Shown here one piece after another: positions 45,818 to 53,537 of a stretch of 64,000 bases of DNA; within the stretch, counting starts at the first letter, position 1; each line of letters begins with the position of its first letter. The notes beneath the pieces are model-generated. The model had not been told where the DNA came from. It saw only the letters and a list, made by a program, of their open reading frames with translations, and did no database searches. The DNA is taken from assembly GCF_010820665.1 (NCBI RefSeq), contig NZ_JAAIKC010000002.1, forward strand, positions 62,001 to 126,000, given 5' to 3'. The stretch is from Paenibacillus sp. SYP-B3998. Lineage in GTDB: Bacteria; Bacillota; Bacilli; Paenibacillales; NBRC-103111. The position numbers and the translations under genes are program-made.

Positions 45818-47323
45818 TTATGCACTTTGCTCCACGCGAGGTCCAAGGAGTTTACGAAACGATTCTCCTGAGAGCACTTCCTCTTTCATTAAGATTGCGA
45901 AGGAATGATCAAACACGCCGCGTTGCTGTTCAAGCAGCTCCTTGGTCCGCAGCATAAGCGCGTCCAAGATTGCCGTATTTTCTTTCATTAACTGCTCCTT
46001 CGTCACCATCTCACGATCCATAATACCCAATGCCGTCAAACCGGAATCCATCATATTACGAACCATCGATAAGGCTTGTTCAAAATCATTGCGGGACCCT
46101 GTACTTCGTCCGCCATAGAAAATTTCTTCAGCTGCCGCTCCGCCTAAAGCAATCATAATCTGTTCTTCGATATAATCTTTGGTGTACAGATATTGATCCT
46201 GCGGCGGATTGTGACGCACATACCCTAGCGCCTTGCCCCTTGGGCTTACGGTTACTTGAGACACAGAACCAGGACGAACAATTTCAGCGACAATGGCGTG
46301 TCCAAGCTCATGATAAGCGACTCGCTCTTTCTCCTCTTTTGCTGCTTCTTTATCCGTTCGTTCACCCATCATCACTTTATCGATCGCTGAAGCGAGGTGA
46401 TGCTGCTCCAACGCAGTTTTCTCCTCGCGCAGCGCATAAATCGCCGCTTCATTCAACACGCCTTCAAGCTGTGCGCCCGAGAAGCCAAAGGTTTGTTCGG
46501 CAACCGTGTCCAAGGAGACCCCTTCAGCCAGCGGTTTGTTTTTCACATGGATATCCAGAATCGACAATCGCCCCTTCTTATCTGGCAAATCCACATCGAT
46601 ATGACGATCAAAACGTCCAGGACGTAGAAGGGCGCTATCCAACATTTCTTTACGATTAGTTGCCGCCATTATAAGAATGCGTGGAGCGTCGTTCGTATGA
46701 ATACCATCCATTTCAGTTAGCAATTGATTGAGCGTCTGATCATACTCACGGTGCTGCCCGCCATCGCGTTTACCACCAATTACATCAATTTCATCAATAA
46801 AAATAATCGCACTCTCTTTGCCTTCTTTGGCCGCGCGAGTTCTCGCTTCTTTGAAAAGATCGCGAACGCGGCTAGCCCCTACACCCACATACATCTCTAC
46901 AAACTCACTACCTGAAGCTGCCATATAAACAGAATTCGTATAATGAGCCGCGGCTTTCGCCATTAACGTTTTCCCTGTTCCCGGAGGACCCGTAAGCAAA
47001 ATACCCTTCAATGGACGAATACCTAACTTTTTGATCTGCTCATGCTTAATCAAGAAATCAAGAGCTTCCATCAATTCGCGTTTTGCTCGATCCTGTCCGC
47101 CAATTTGATCAAAAGTTAAATAAGACGGGGTCCGATTTTTACTTTTCCGATCACCGCCACCAGCTGAAATACCTGCGCCACCACGGCTTCTAATCATATA
47201 AAACAACGAAACACCCAGTACCGCTACAAATAACAATGGAATTACATTGACACCAATGAAAGCCAAAAAAATGAGCAGCACAGGTACGAACCCGATACTT
47301 ATTTCTTTATACATTTTACTCAT
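45818..47323 (-). CDS. FtsH-like membrane AAA+ metalloprotease lacking the extracytoplasmic domain
   Basis: 501 residues. Two membrane helices (about 9-26 and 28-44) are joined by only a few residues, so the 70-residue extracytoplasmic domain of standard FtsH is absent. The AAA module follows: Walker A GPPGTGKT at 112-119, pore loop MYVGVGASR near 144, Walker B IIFIDEID near 173-180, second region of homology [14 protein letters not shown]. Zinc site HELGH at 338-342 with a third acidic ligand in SRNDFEQA, so the peptidase should be active. FtsH normally has 630 or more residues; this is probably a second paralogue. ATG follows AGGAG at 9 bases. It overlaps the upstream gene by 8 bases. Confidence 0.88.
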   Translation of the reverse strand: MSKMYKEISIGFVPVLLIFLAFIGVNVIPLLFVAVLGVSLFYMIRSRGGAGISAGGGDRKSKNRTPSYLTFDQIGGQDRAKRELMEALDFLIKHEQIKKLGIRPLKGILLTGPPGTGKTLMAKAAAHYTNSVYMAASGSEFVEMYVGVGASRVRDLFKEARTRAAKEGKESAIIFIDEIDVIGGKRDGGQHREYDQTLNQLLTEMDGIHTNDAPRILIMAATNRKEMLDSALLRPGRFDRHIDVDLPDKKGRLSILDIHVKNKPLAEGVSLDTVAEQTFGFSGAQLEGVLNEAAIYALREEKTALEQHHLASAIDKVMMGERTDKEAAKEEKERVAYHELGHAIVAEIVRPGSVSQVTVSPRGKALGYVRHNPPQDQYLYTKDYIEEQIMIALGGAAAEEIFYGGRSTGSRNDFEQALSMVRNMMDSGLTALGIMDREMVTKEQLMKENTAILDALMLRTKELLEQQRGVFDHSFAILMKEEVLSGESFRKLLGPRVEQSA

Positions 47324-47846
47324 TCGGCCACACTCCTATCTTCGAAGATCGTGGGAGCATTACGAATTTAGAGGATTCACCATCGGTCATATGAATGTAT
47401 ACATAAGATTCATCCATCTCACTATCTACCTTCATGTTAGGAACATCGGCTGCATATTTCTGCAGCGTGGTTGGAATATCTGCATAATGCTTCGTTTCCA
47501 TTGCCTGCGCAACCTCAAACAATGCTTTGGACCACCATTCTTCAATCTTGGCTGATGGTTTGTCCGTTACTTCCACATGTAAAGAACGCTTTCCGATAAT
47601 CGAGGAACCTTCCGTCTGTATACGTCTAACGATCTCACGCAAATTAGCGTCTTGCTTCAATTTTAATTCAATGTTTACTTGTGTACTGTCTAGCTTCATT
47701 GTCGAACTTTCTACACCTGGAGCATTACCGATAATATCGGATAATGGATTTTCCATGGCGAGACTTGTATAAGCAAACCATCCACCAAATAATACGGCGG
47801 AAGAGATGATCACACTCAGGACGACAGGTAAGAGACGTAGCTTCAT
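47316..47846 (-). CDS. Single-pass membrane-anchored protein of unknown function, coupled to the FtsH-like protease
   Basis: 176 residues. Residues 5-27 form a hydrophobic signal-anchor; the rest (about 30-176) is predicted to lie outside the membrane, with a central helix-strand pattern, a tryptophan pair (EEWWSKALFEVA) and a C-terminal strand YVYIHMTDG. No lipobox is present. I recognise no family. The last 8 bases overlap the start of the FtsH-like gene, so translation is likely coupled and the two proteins probably work together. It may supply the outer domain the protease lacks, or act as adaptor or inhibitor. Confidence 0.75.
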   Translation of the reverse strand: MKLRLLPVVLSVIISSAVLFGGWFAYTSLAMENPLSDIIGNAPGVESSTMKLDSTQVNIELKLKQDANLREIVRRIQTEGSSIIGKRSLHVEVTDKPSAKIEEWWSKALFEVAQAMETKHYADIPTTLQKYAADVPNMKVDSEMDESYVYIHMTDGESSKFVMLPRSSKIGVWPNE

Positions 47847-48010
47847 CAGACAACGTCCCCCTTTCTATAGTCTATTTTGTTATTGCGTTCATTTCTCGTA
47901 ATTGTATGCTATCGAGTGTACATCATGCGGCACCATTCGTTATTCACTGCTGCTATACGAAAAGTATATCACGCGGCATATACGATAGCTCTATGAAATG
48001 AGTGGAAATA

Positions 48011-48038
48011 ACAAAACTCAGCCTAATGCAGGCTGAGT
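48011..48038 (-). terminator. Rho-independent terminator after tseB
   Basis: ACTCAGCC and GGCTGAGT (48016-48023 and 48031-48038) form the stem, overlapping the final codons and stop of tseB; TTTTGTTATT follows on the minus strand. Confidence 0.75.
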
Positions 48039-48511
48039 CGATAAGTATCCATATAGGTTCCGTCTTTAAATTTATAATAGTCATAAAAATAACGCGTTCC
48101 TGAGTCGTCCTGCTTTTTATAGAAAACCTCCCACACGTAATCATCCCCGAGTTTACCGGGCAATACGCGTTCTACTTCAAAGTCGGTTCCCTTTTTGAGC
48201 ATAATTTCCCTAACTTGATCCTCGGAGAAACTTTCGGATGACATCTCCGTGTGTACGTCTTTATCAGACACCCAAACAATAACCGGTTGACCGATTTTGT
48301 CTTCACCGTACACAATCTTTAATGGTTCATCACCGTAGAAAGAATCTACCTTTGTAGCTTTTGCCAAAATCGTCTTTTCGTAGGCGGTTTCTACAGCTTT
48401 ACTGTTTTCACCCCAATGTTTATTTTGCACATCCATGTAAAAGCGGCTGAGCACCACACCCAACGTCAATATGATGAACGCGCAGAGTGCCACCGTTCTT
48501 TTCCAATTCAC
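48023..48511 (-). CDS. tseB: TseB/YpmB-like membrane-anchored cell-wall elongation protein
   Basis: 162 residues. Membrane anchor at about 7-24, then an extracytoplasmic domain with two cystatin-like halves (DUF5590/PepSY-like) ending in DYYKFKDGTYMDTYRLSLH. Length and features match B. subtilis TseB (YpmB), which works with PBP2A in cell elongation and lies in the same dinG-to-asnS neighbourhood there. The start is GTG 48509-48511, 9 bases behind AAGGAG. It is 24 bases after mtaD, so the two are cotranscribed here. Identification rests on both the sequence pattern and synteny. Confidence 0.8.
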   Translation of the reverse strand: MNWKRTVALCAFIILTLGVVLSRFYMDVQNKHWGENSKAVETAYEKTILAKATKVDSFYGDEPLKIVYGEDKIGQPVIVWVSDKDVHTEMSSESFSEDQVREIMLKKGTDFEVERVLPGKLGDDYVWEVFYKKQDDSGTRYFYDYYKFKDGTYMDTYRLSLH

Positions 48512-48535
48512 GAAGCCGCTCTCCTTTCATAGACG

Positions 48536-49831
48536 TTAGCCGATTAATTTATCGAAGCATTGCTCGAATTCACTTTTGATCTTTTCTTCATCCAATTTCA
48601 GGCATTCGCCTTTACGCACGATCCATTCGCCATTTACACACACATCAACTACATCTTTTGCCGATGCTGAGTAAACAATATGAGAAACGAAGTCTGTCTT
48701 CGGCAAGAAATGCGGCTGATCGATGTCTAAAGCGATGAAATCAGCTTTCATACCTTGGGAAAGCTGCCCAACATCCTGCAGCCAAACCGATTCGGCACCC
48801 ATCTTGGTTCCCATCAACAGTGCTTCAGCAGCAGGCACAGCTGTAGGGTCGCCCGATACGCCTTTGTGAATCAAAGCGGCAAGTCTCATTTCCTCAAACA
48901 TATCCAAATTGTTGTTGGAAGCCGCGCCATCCGTACCAAGTGAAACTTTCACTCCTGCACGAAGCAGCTCAGGGACGCGTGCCACACCGCTGGCAAGCTT
49001 AAGGTTACTACCTGGGTTGTGCGAAATGCGCACGTCATACTGCTTCAATATTTGTATTTCTTCATCAAGAAGGTGAACGCCATGCGCTACTAAGGTAGGT
49101 CTTGAAAACACACCGATTTTTTCTAAATGAGCGACAGGACGCAGTCCATATTGATCAACATTCGCTTGTACTTCACGACTTGTCTCAGACATATGAGTAT
49201 GTATAGGTAGGTTTAAGTCATGTGCCGCTTGCACGATACGTTCAATATAATCCGGTGGACATGTATACGGGGCATGTGGAGACATCATCGTCGTAATGCG
49301 GCCATCCGCTTTACCGTGCCAGTTTCTTGCGAATTCCGTCGCTTCTTTTAACTTGGCATCTTGAATTTCAGGTGGACACAAGCCAATTACACCGCGGGTC
49401 AAAACGCCGCGCATACCCGATTGTTCAATCGCAATGGCAACTTCATTCATATGATCGTACATATCAACGATCGTTGTTGTTCCGCCTTTAATCATCTCAA
49501 CAATCGAGAGCAGCGTTCCCCATTTTACGTCTTGTGAGCTGAATTTGGCTTCCATTGGCCACATCTTCTCTTCAAGCCAGATCTGCAAAGCAAGATCATC
49601 GCCATAACCGCGAAGTAATGACATTGCTGCATGTCCATGGGTATTTACGAGCCCAGGCATGTAAACCTTATTGGTGCCATCGACAACTTCATCATAATTC
49701 TCGTGAGGTTCAGGCGCTAGTTCGCCAATATATGTAATTTGGTTGCCTTCAATGACCATACAGCCTTTGATGAACGTTTTCGCTTCATTAATTGTAATGA
49801 AAATACCGTTTTTAATTAATGTTTTTTTCAT
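48536..49831 (-). CDS. mtaD: 5-methylthioadenosine/S-adenosylhomocysteine deaminase
   Basis: 431 residues, amidohydrolase superfamily. Metal ligands: His-X-His in NTHGHAAM near 64-66, His in THMSETSREV near 210, Asp in GTDGAASNN near 298; HGVH supplies another active-site His. It belongs to the MtaD/TrzN branch, which deaminates methylthioadenosine and S-adenosylhomocysteine to inosine forms. That would connect it to the methionine-salvage genes elsewhere in the window, though it bypasses the usual nucleosidase route. Cytosine- or guanine-type deaminase is less likely from these motifs. ATG follows GAGAGAGG. Confidence 0.85.
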   Translation of the reverse strand: MKKTLIKNGIFITINEAKTFIKGCMVIEGNQITYIGELAPEPHENYDEVVDGTNKVYMPGLVNTHGHAAMSLLRGYGDDLALQIWLEEKMWPMEAKFSSQDVKWGTLLSIVEMIKGGTTTIVDMYDHMNEVAIAIEQSGMRGVLTRGVIGLCPPEIQDAKLKEATEFARNWHGKADGRITTMMSPHAPYTCPPDYIERIVQAAHDLNLPIHTHMSETSREVQANVDQYGLRPVAHLEKIGVFSRPTLVAHGVHLLDEEIQILKQYDVRISHNPGSNLKLASGVARVPELLRAGVKVSLGTDGAASNNNLDMFEEMRLAALIHKGVSGDPTAVPAAEALLMGTKMGAESVWLQDVGQLSQGMKADFIALDIDQPHFLPKTDFVSHIVYSASAKDVVDVCVNGEWIVRKGECLKLDEEKIKSEFEQCFDKLIG

Positions 49832-50077
49832 ACTAAATAATCCTCTCTCTGTTCATTCTATAAAAGAACATTGCCTTTTCAACTTTACATCTTCAAGCAT
49901 GTAAAATCAAGGAGGTCGAACTTTGTTGAGAAATTGTAAAGTGTCACGTATTTTTCGTTGCTTTAGATAGGAATATTATGATATTTTTAATTTTGTGAGT
50001 TTTTTCACTCATTTGGTCTGATTATCTCATAAATTCGATCAAAATCTTGTACATACAGAAAAATTTAGGAGGGTTCT

Positions 50078-50704
50078 ATGACAACGCTATTTACGAAAAA
50101 GAACGAAATCGATTTTCTACAGCTTCTTATCCGTGCAGCAGAGAATGCATTGAAAACCGCTCAATTGTTCAGAACAGCCATGATGGGCGATAAACCGCCG
50201 ATCGACTATCTCAAAGACATTAATGACTTGGAGCATGAAGGGGACTCCATTACGCATGAAATCTTCAAAGGTCTAAACAAAGTATTCATCACTCCGCTTG
50301 ATCGCGAAGATATTATGGAACTGGCGTCCAAAGTCGATGATGTTACTGATGGCATTGAAGCTACAATCGCTCGCTTTGACTATCTCGGCGTTTCTCATAC
50401 GGACAGTTATATGAAAGAATTTTCAGCAGTTATCGTTGAGTCCTGCCAGCATATGCTGGACGCGTTCAAACTGCTTTCCAAAAAAAAATATATGCAAATT
50501 CCCGAGCATACGGTTGCCATTAACAGCCTTGAAAATGACGGAGATCGCTTGATGCGCGAAGGCATTCGTCAAATTTTCATTGCGCGCAAAGATCCCTACG
50601 AAGATTTCAAATTGAAAGAAATTTATGAACGCCTGGAAGAGACGACAGACGCTTGTGAAGACGTAGCCAACATTCTTGAAAGTGTGGTTCTTCGTTATTC
50701 ATAA
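50078..50704 (+). CDS. DUF47/PhoU-like accessory protein of the Pit transporter
   Basis: 208 residues, all-helical, of the DUF47 family (B. subtilis YkaA). Repeated acidic helices such as DLEHEGDSITHEIF and SLENDGDRLMREGI carry the E-x-x-x-D metal-binding pattern of PhoU-like proteins. It probably modulates the phosphate transporter encoded 64 bases downstream. TAGGAGGG lies 4-5 bases before ATG. The 246-base gap to the divergent mtaD gene is very AT-rich, and no clear Pho box could be defined by eye. Confidence 0.88.
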   Translation: MTTLFTKKNEIDFLQLLIRAAENALKTAQLFRTAMMGDKPPIDYLKDINDLEHEGDSITHEIFKGLNKVFITPLDREDIMELASKVDDVTDGIEATIARFDYLGVSHTDSYMKEFSAVIVESCQHMLDAFKLLSKKKYMQIPEHTVAINSLENDGDRLMREGIRQIFIARKDPYEDFKLKEIYERLEETTDACEDVANILESVVLRYS

Positions 50705-50768
50705 GAACCGATCAGGTCCTATGCTTACGAAGAAAGTTTTGCTCATGCAAAACGCTTAGGAGGAAATC

Positions 50769-51770
50769 ATGTTAACTTATCTGATCGTCATCGTGGTACT
50801 TGCCCTGTTGTTTGACTTCATCAATGGATTTCACGATACGGCCAATGCCATCGCTACATCGATCTCTACTCGTGCGTTAAGCCCCCGTGTTGCCGTCATG
50901 ATGGCGGCAACACTCAACTTCGTTGGAGCGGTCGTATCATCCGAGGTTGCCAAAACGGTTGGTGGAAGTATCGCCAACCCGGCAAAAATCGAAAATGGTG
51001 TAGAAATTGTCATAGCCGCTTTACTTGCCGCTATTATTTGGAATCTCCTGACTTGGTATTTAGCAATCCCCTCATCCTCTTCACATACATTGCTTGGTTC
51101 CTTAGCAGGGGCAGTTATTGCTGGAGCAGGTCTTCATGCCGTGAATTGGAGTGGTTTTACACAAATCATTATTATATTGATTTTATCGCCGATTATTGCC
51201 TTCGTTCTCGGTTATCTGATCATGGTATTGATTAAATATATCATTCTATGGTCAGGGAATACATCTAGATCAAAGCTAAATCGTATGTTCCGTACGTTAC
51301 AGATTTTATCTGCTGGTTTACTCTCTTATTCCCACGGAGGCAACGATGCCCAAAAGGCAATGGGGATTATCGTTTTCGGTCTTGTCGCTGCAGATTACCA
51401 AACGGATTTGACTGTTCCGCTTTGGGTTAAAATCTCAGCCGCATTGGCGATGGGACTAGGAACCTCCATAGGAGGATGGCGAATTATCAAAACCATCTCA
51501 GGTAAAATCGTTAAAATCGAGCCGATCAATGGCTTCGCGGCTGATTTAACCTCATCCTTGGTCATTCAATTCTCAACCCATATTGGAAAACCATTGTCTA
51601 CAACACACGTCATCTCTTCCGCAATTATCGGTACAGGCAGTGTCCTTCGGTTTCACGAGGTTCAGTGGGCAACTGTTGGACGTATGCTTGTTACTTGGGT
51701 TATTACGATTCCTATCAGCATTGCATTAGCCTTCTCGATTTACTTTGTTTTGTTCAAAGTTATTTTTTAA
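50769..51770 (+). CDS. pit: Low-affinity inorganic phosphate transporter, Pit family
   Basis: 333 residues and about ten membrane helices. The duplicated PiT signature is visible in both halves: FDFINGFHDTANAIATSIST near residue 14 and SHGGNDAQKAMGIIVFG near 190, each with the G-F/N-x-x-N/D-A pattern. The SSSHTLLGSLAG and STTHVISSAIIG segments are matching internal repeats. It imports metal-phosphate with protons. AGGAGG lies 5 bases before ATG. The DUF47 partner precedes it and a strong terminator follows. Confidence 0.93.
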   Translation: MLTYLIVIVVLALLFDFINGFHDTANAIATSISTRALSPRVAVMMAATLNFVGAVVSSEVAKTVGGSIANPAKIENGVEIVIAALLAAIIWNLLTWYLAIPSSSSHTLLGSLAGAVIAGAGLHAVNWSGFTQIIIILILSPIIAFVLGYLIMVLIKYIILWSGNTSRSKLNRMFRTLQILSAGLLSYSHGGNDAQKAMGIIVFGLVAADYQTDLTVPLWVKISAALAMGLGTSIGGWRIIKTISGKIVKIEPINGFAADLTSSLVIQFSTHIGKPLSTTHVISSAIIGTGSVLRFHEVQWATVGRMLVTWVITIPISIALAFSIYFVLFKVIF

Positions 51771-51825
51771 TAAAAACTTACAAAGAAATCGGTTCTTTTA
51801 TTCAATTCCATTGCTTCTTGCACCC

Positions 51826-51872
51826 AAAAAGGTACAACCTCGAAGTGTTCACTCGGGGTTGTACCTTTTTTT
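51826..51872 (+). terminator. Rho-independent terminator after pit
   Basis: AAAGGTACAACC...GGTTGTACCTTT: a stem of at least 12 bases with a loop of about 17, followed by TTTTTTT. It starts about 55 bases beyond the pit stop. Confidence 0.9.
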
Positions 51873-51998
51873 CATGTGAGGAAGATATTTGATTGATGAT
51901 GAAACACGCAATTTTAAGAATAATAACTTGTGATACTCCTTTTTCACGTCAATTCCTTCAATAATGAGCCCATATGGTTCTAGGCAAACTAGTTTTGA

Positions 51999-52788
51999 TT
52001 AATAAACAACAGGGAGATTTACTAGCGCTCATAAAACCAACTGCGGGTTCCACTGTATGTCCGCAGTCGGTATAGCCAATTGCAGCTTAGGCAACCGTCT
52101 GAGAAGCGTCGTAAGGCCAATTTGACCCTCTAGCCTTGCTAATGGAGCACCCAAACAAAAATGAATGCCTTGACCGAATGCCAGATGCCGAATCTCTTGA
52201 CGCTTGATTTTCAAAACGTCTGGATCAGCAAACTGCTGCGGATCACGATTAGCCGATGCAATAACTAACAATACCAGTTCTCCACGAGGGATAATCGTTC
52301 CCCAAACTCGATATCCTCGCTCGCGAATTGTTCTGTCGTCCGCGGAATTGCTCTCTATCTTCAAGCGGTAAACCAAGTAATTCCATGATTACAATAATGG
52401 GCAGCGGGTAAGCAAAATCATGAATTAGATCCATGGATCCTCTTTCTTCTACTTCGTCCAACAGCTCATCCGCAATCTGTTGAATGCGTCCCCCAAGTTG
52501 TTCGATCAGACGGGGCGTAAACCCTTTATGTACCAAGGATCTTAATCGGGTGTGACTGGGTTCGTCAAGATCCAGCATATTCTGAGACAACTGCCGCATC
52601 AACTCAATCTTGGGCGGCATTTGCGCAAGTTCTTCCGGAGTCATCGTGTTGCGCACGTCTTTAACAAAGCGCCTATCCTTCAGAGCAGACAACACATCTT
52701 CGTACCGCGTTATCAACCAAAGTCCTTGTCCGTCCGGTAATGCAACCCGATAAACTGGTGCTGCTTCACGCATGTAAGCATAAGTAGG
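51999..52788 (-). pseudogene. Decayed cytochrome P450 (CYP107-like), internally deleted, frameshifted and stop-containing
   Basis: Two frames each hold part of a class I bacterial P450. The N-terminal piece starts PTYAY, then MREAAPVYRVALPDGQG, and runs to LLGLPLEDREQFR. The C-terminal piece holds IPRGELVLLVIASANRD and the haem loop FGQGIHFCLGAP. They meet near 52340-52360 with a frame change and about 120-140 residues missing, including the I-helix and the ExxR motif. The first 20-30 residues are also lost: stops lie directly upstream. At the 3' end TGA (52029-52031) interrupts the frame, which would otherwise end RALVNLPVVY and TAA at 51999. It cannot make a working enzyme. Confidence 0.88.
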
Positions 52789-52861
52789 ATATATGGTTCA
52801 AGGGACTAGAAAAACTAATTTATATAAGATTTTTCAAGTCCTTCTTGATCCCTACACCTCA

Positions 52862-52889
52862 CAAAAAAAGAGCTGCCTCTCAGCAGCTC
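52862..52889 (-). terminator. Rho-independent terminator after rex
   Basis: GAGCTGC (52870-52876) and GCAGCTC (52883-52889) form a stem with a 6-base loop; seven T residues follow on the minus strand. It ends the likely panBCD-TPR-dinG-rex transcript. Confidence 0.85.
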
Positions 52890-52916
52890 AAAAGCTAATC
52901 GAGAGACAACTCTATT

Positions 52917-53537
52917 TTAATCCAAATAGTACGCTAAGCTTTGCAAATCTGTCGTAAAATCAGCATGATGAACACGAATCTCAGGAGGAACTTTAATAAT
53001 AACAGGAGCAAAGTTAAGAATAGCTTCAATTCCGCATTCTACAAACTGATTAGCTACATTTTGCGCTTCTACAGCAGGGACAGTAATGATCCCGATGCGT
53101 ACACCAAGCTTCGTTAATGTCATCTTCATCTCCTGCATAGGCTGTACAATCAAGTTATTAATTGTTTCCCCCTCTTTGTCTGGCAAAGCGTCGAAGACGG
53201 CCACAATTTTCATATCATTGCGTAAGTACGTATTATAATTGCATAGGGCTCGCCCCAAGTTGCCCGCTCCCACGAGTGCCACTTGGATGTGCCGATCAAG
53301 CTTCAAAATTTGTCGAATCTTCTCAATCAGGTAAGCTACGTCATAGCCAATCCCTTTTTTCCCGAACTCCCCGAAATAGGCTAAATCCTTCCGAATTTGC
53401 GCTGGATTTAAATCCAGCTTCTGACCAAGATCCTGCGACGACACGGTCATGATATTTTTCATTGAAAGCTCATTAAGAAAGCGTAAGTAAATCGGCAATC
53501 GGCGGACAACGGCCTCCGAAATTTTTTGTGTCTTCAT
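52917..53537 (-). CDS. rex: Redox-sensing transcriptional repressor Rex
   Basis: 206 residues from ATG 53535-53537, 7 bases after GGAGG. The N-terminal winged helix (about 1-75) includes MTVSSQDLGQKLDLNPAQIRKDLAYFGEFG, the Rex hallmark. The Rossmann domain begins VALVGAGNLGRAL near residue 87 and senses the NADH/NAD ratio, and a C-terminal swap helix follows. It represses fermentation and respiration genes when NADH is low. The start overlaps the stop of dinG by four bases, an unusual partner, so its synthesis is coupled to a helicase gene. Confidence 0.95.
   Translation of the reverse strand: MKTQKISEAVVRRLPIYLRFLNELSMKNIMTVSSQDLGQKLDLNPAQIRKDLAYFGEFGKKGIGYDVAYLIEKIRQILKLDRHIQVALVGAGNLGRALCNYNTYLRNDMKIVAVFDALPDKEGETINNLIVQPMQEMKMTLTKLGVRIGIITVPAVEAQNVANQFVECGIEAILNFAPVIIKVPPEIRVHHADFTTDLQSLAYYLD

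Noticed and set aside
51893..51970. Short ATG frame of about 23 codons after the pit terminator
   Set aside because: Very short, weak ribosome site and no ordered sequence; not supported as a gene.
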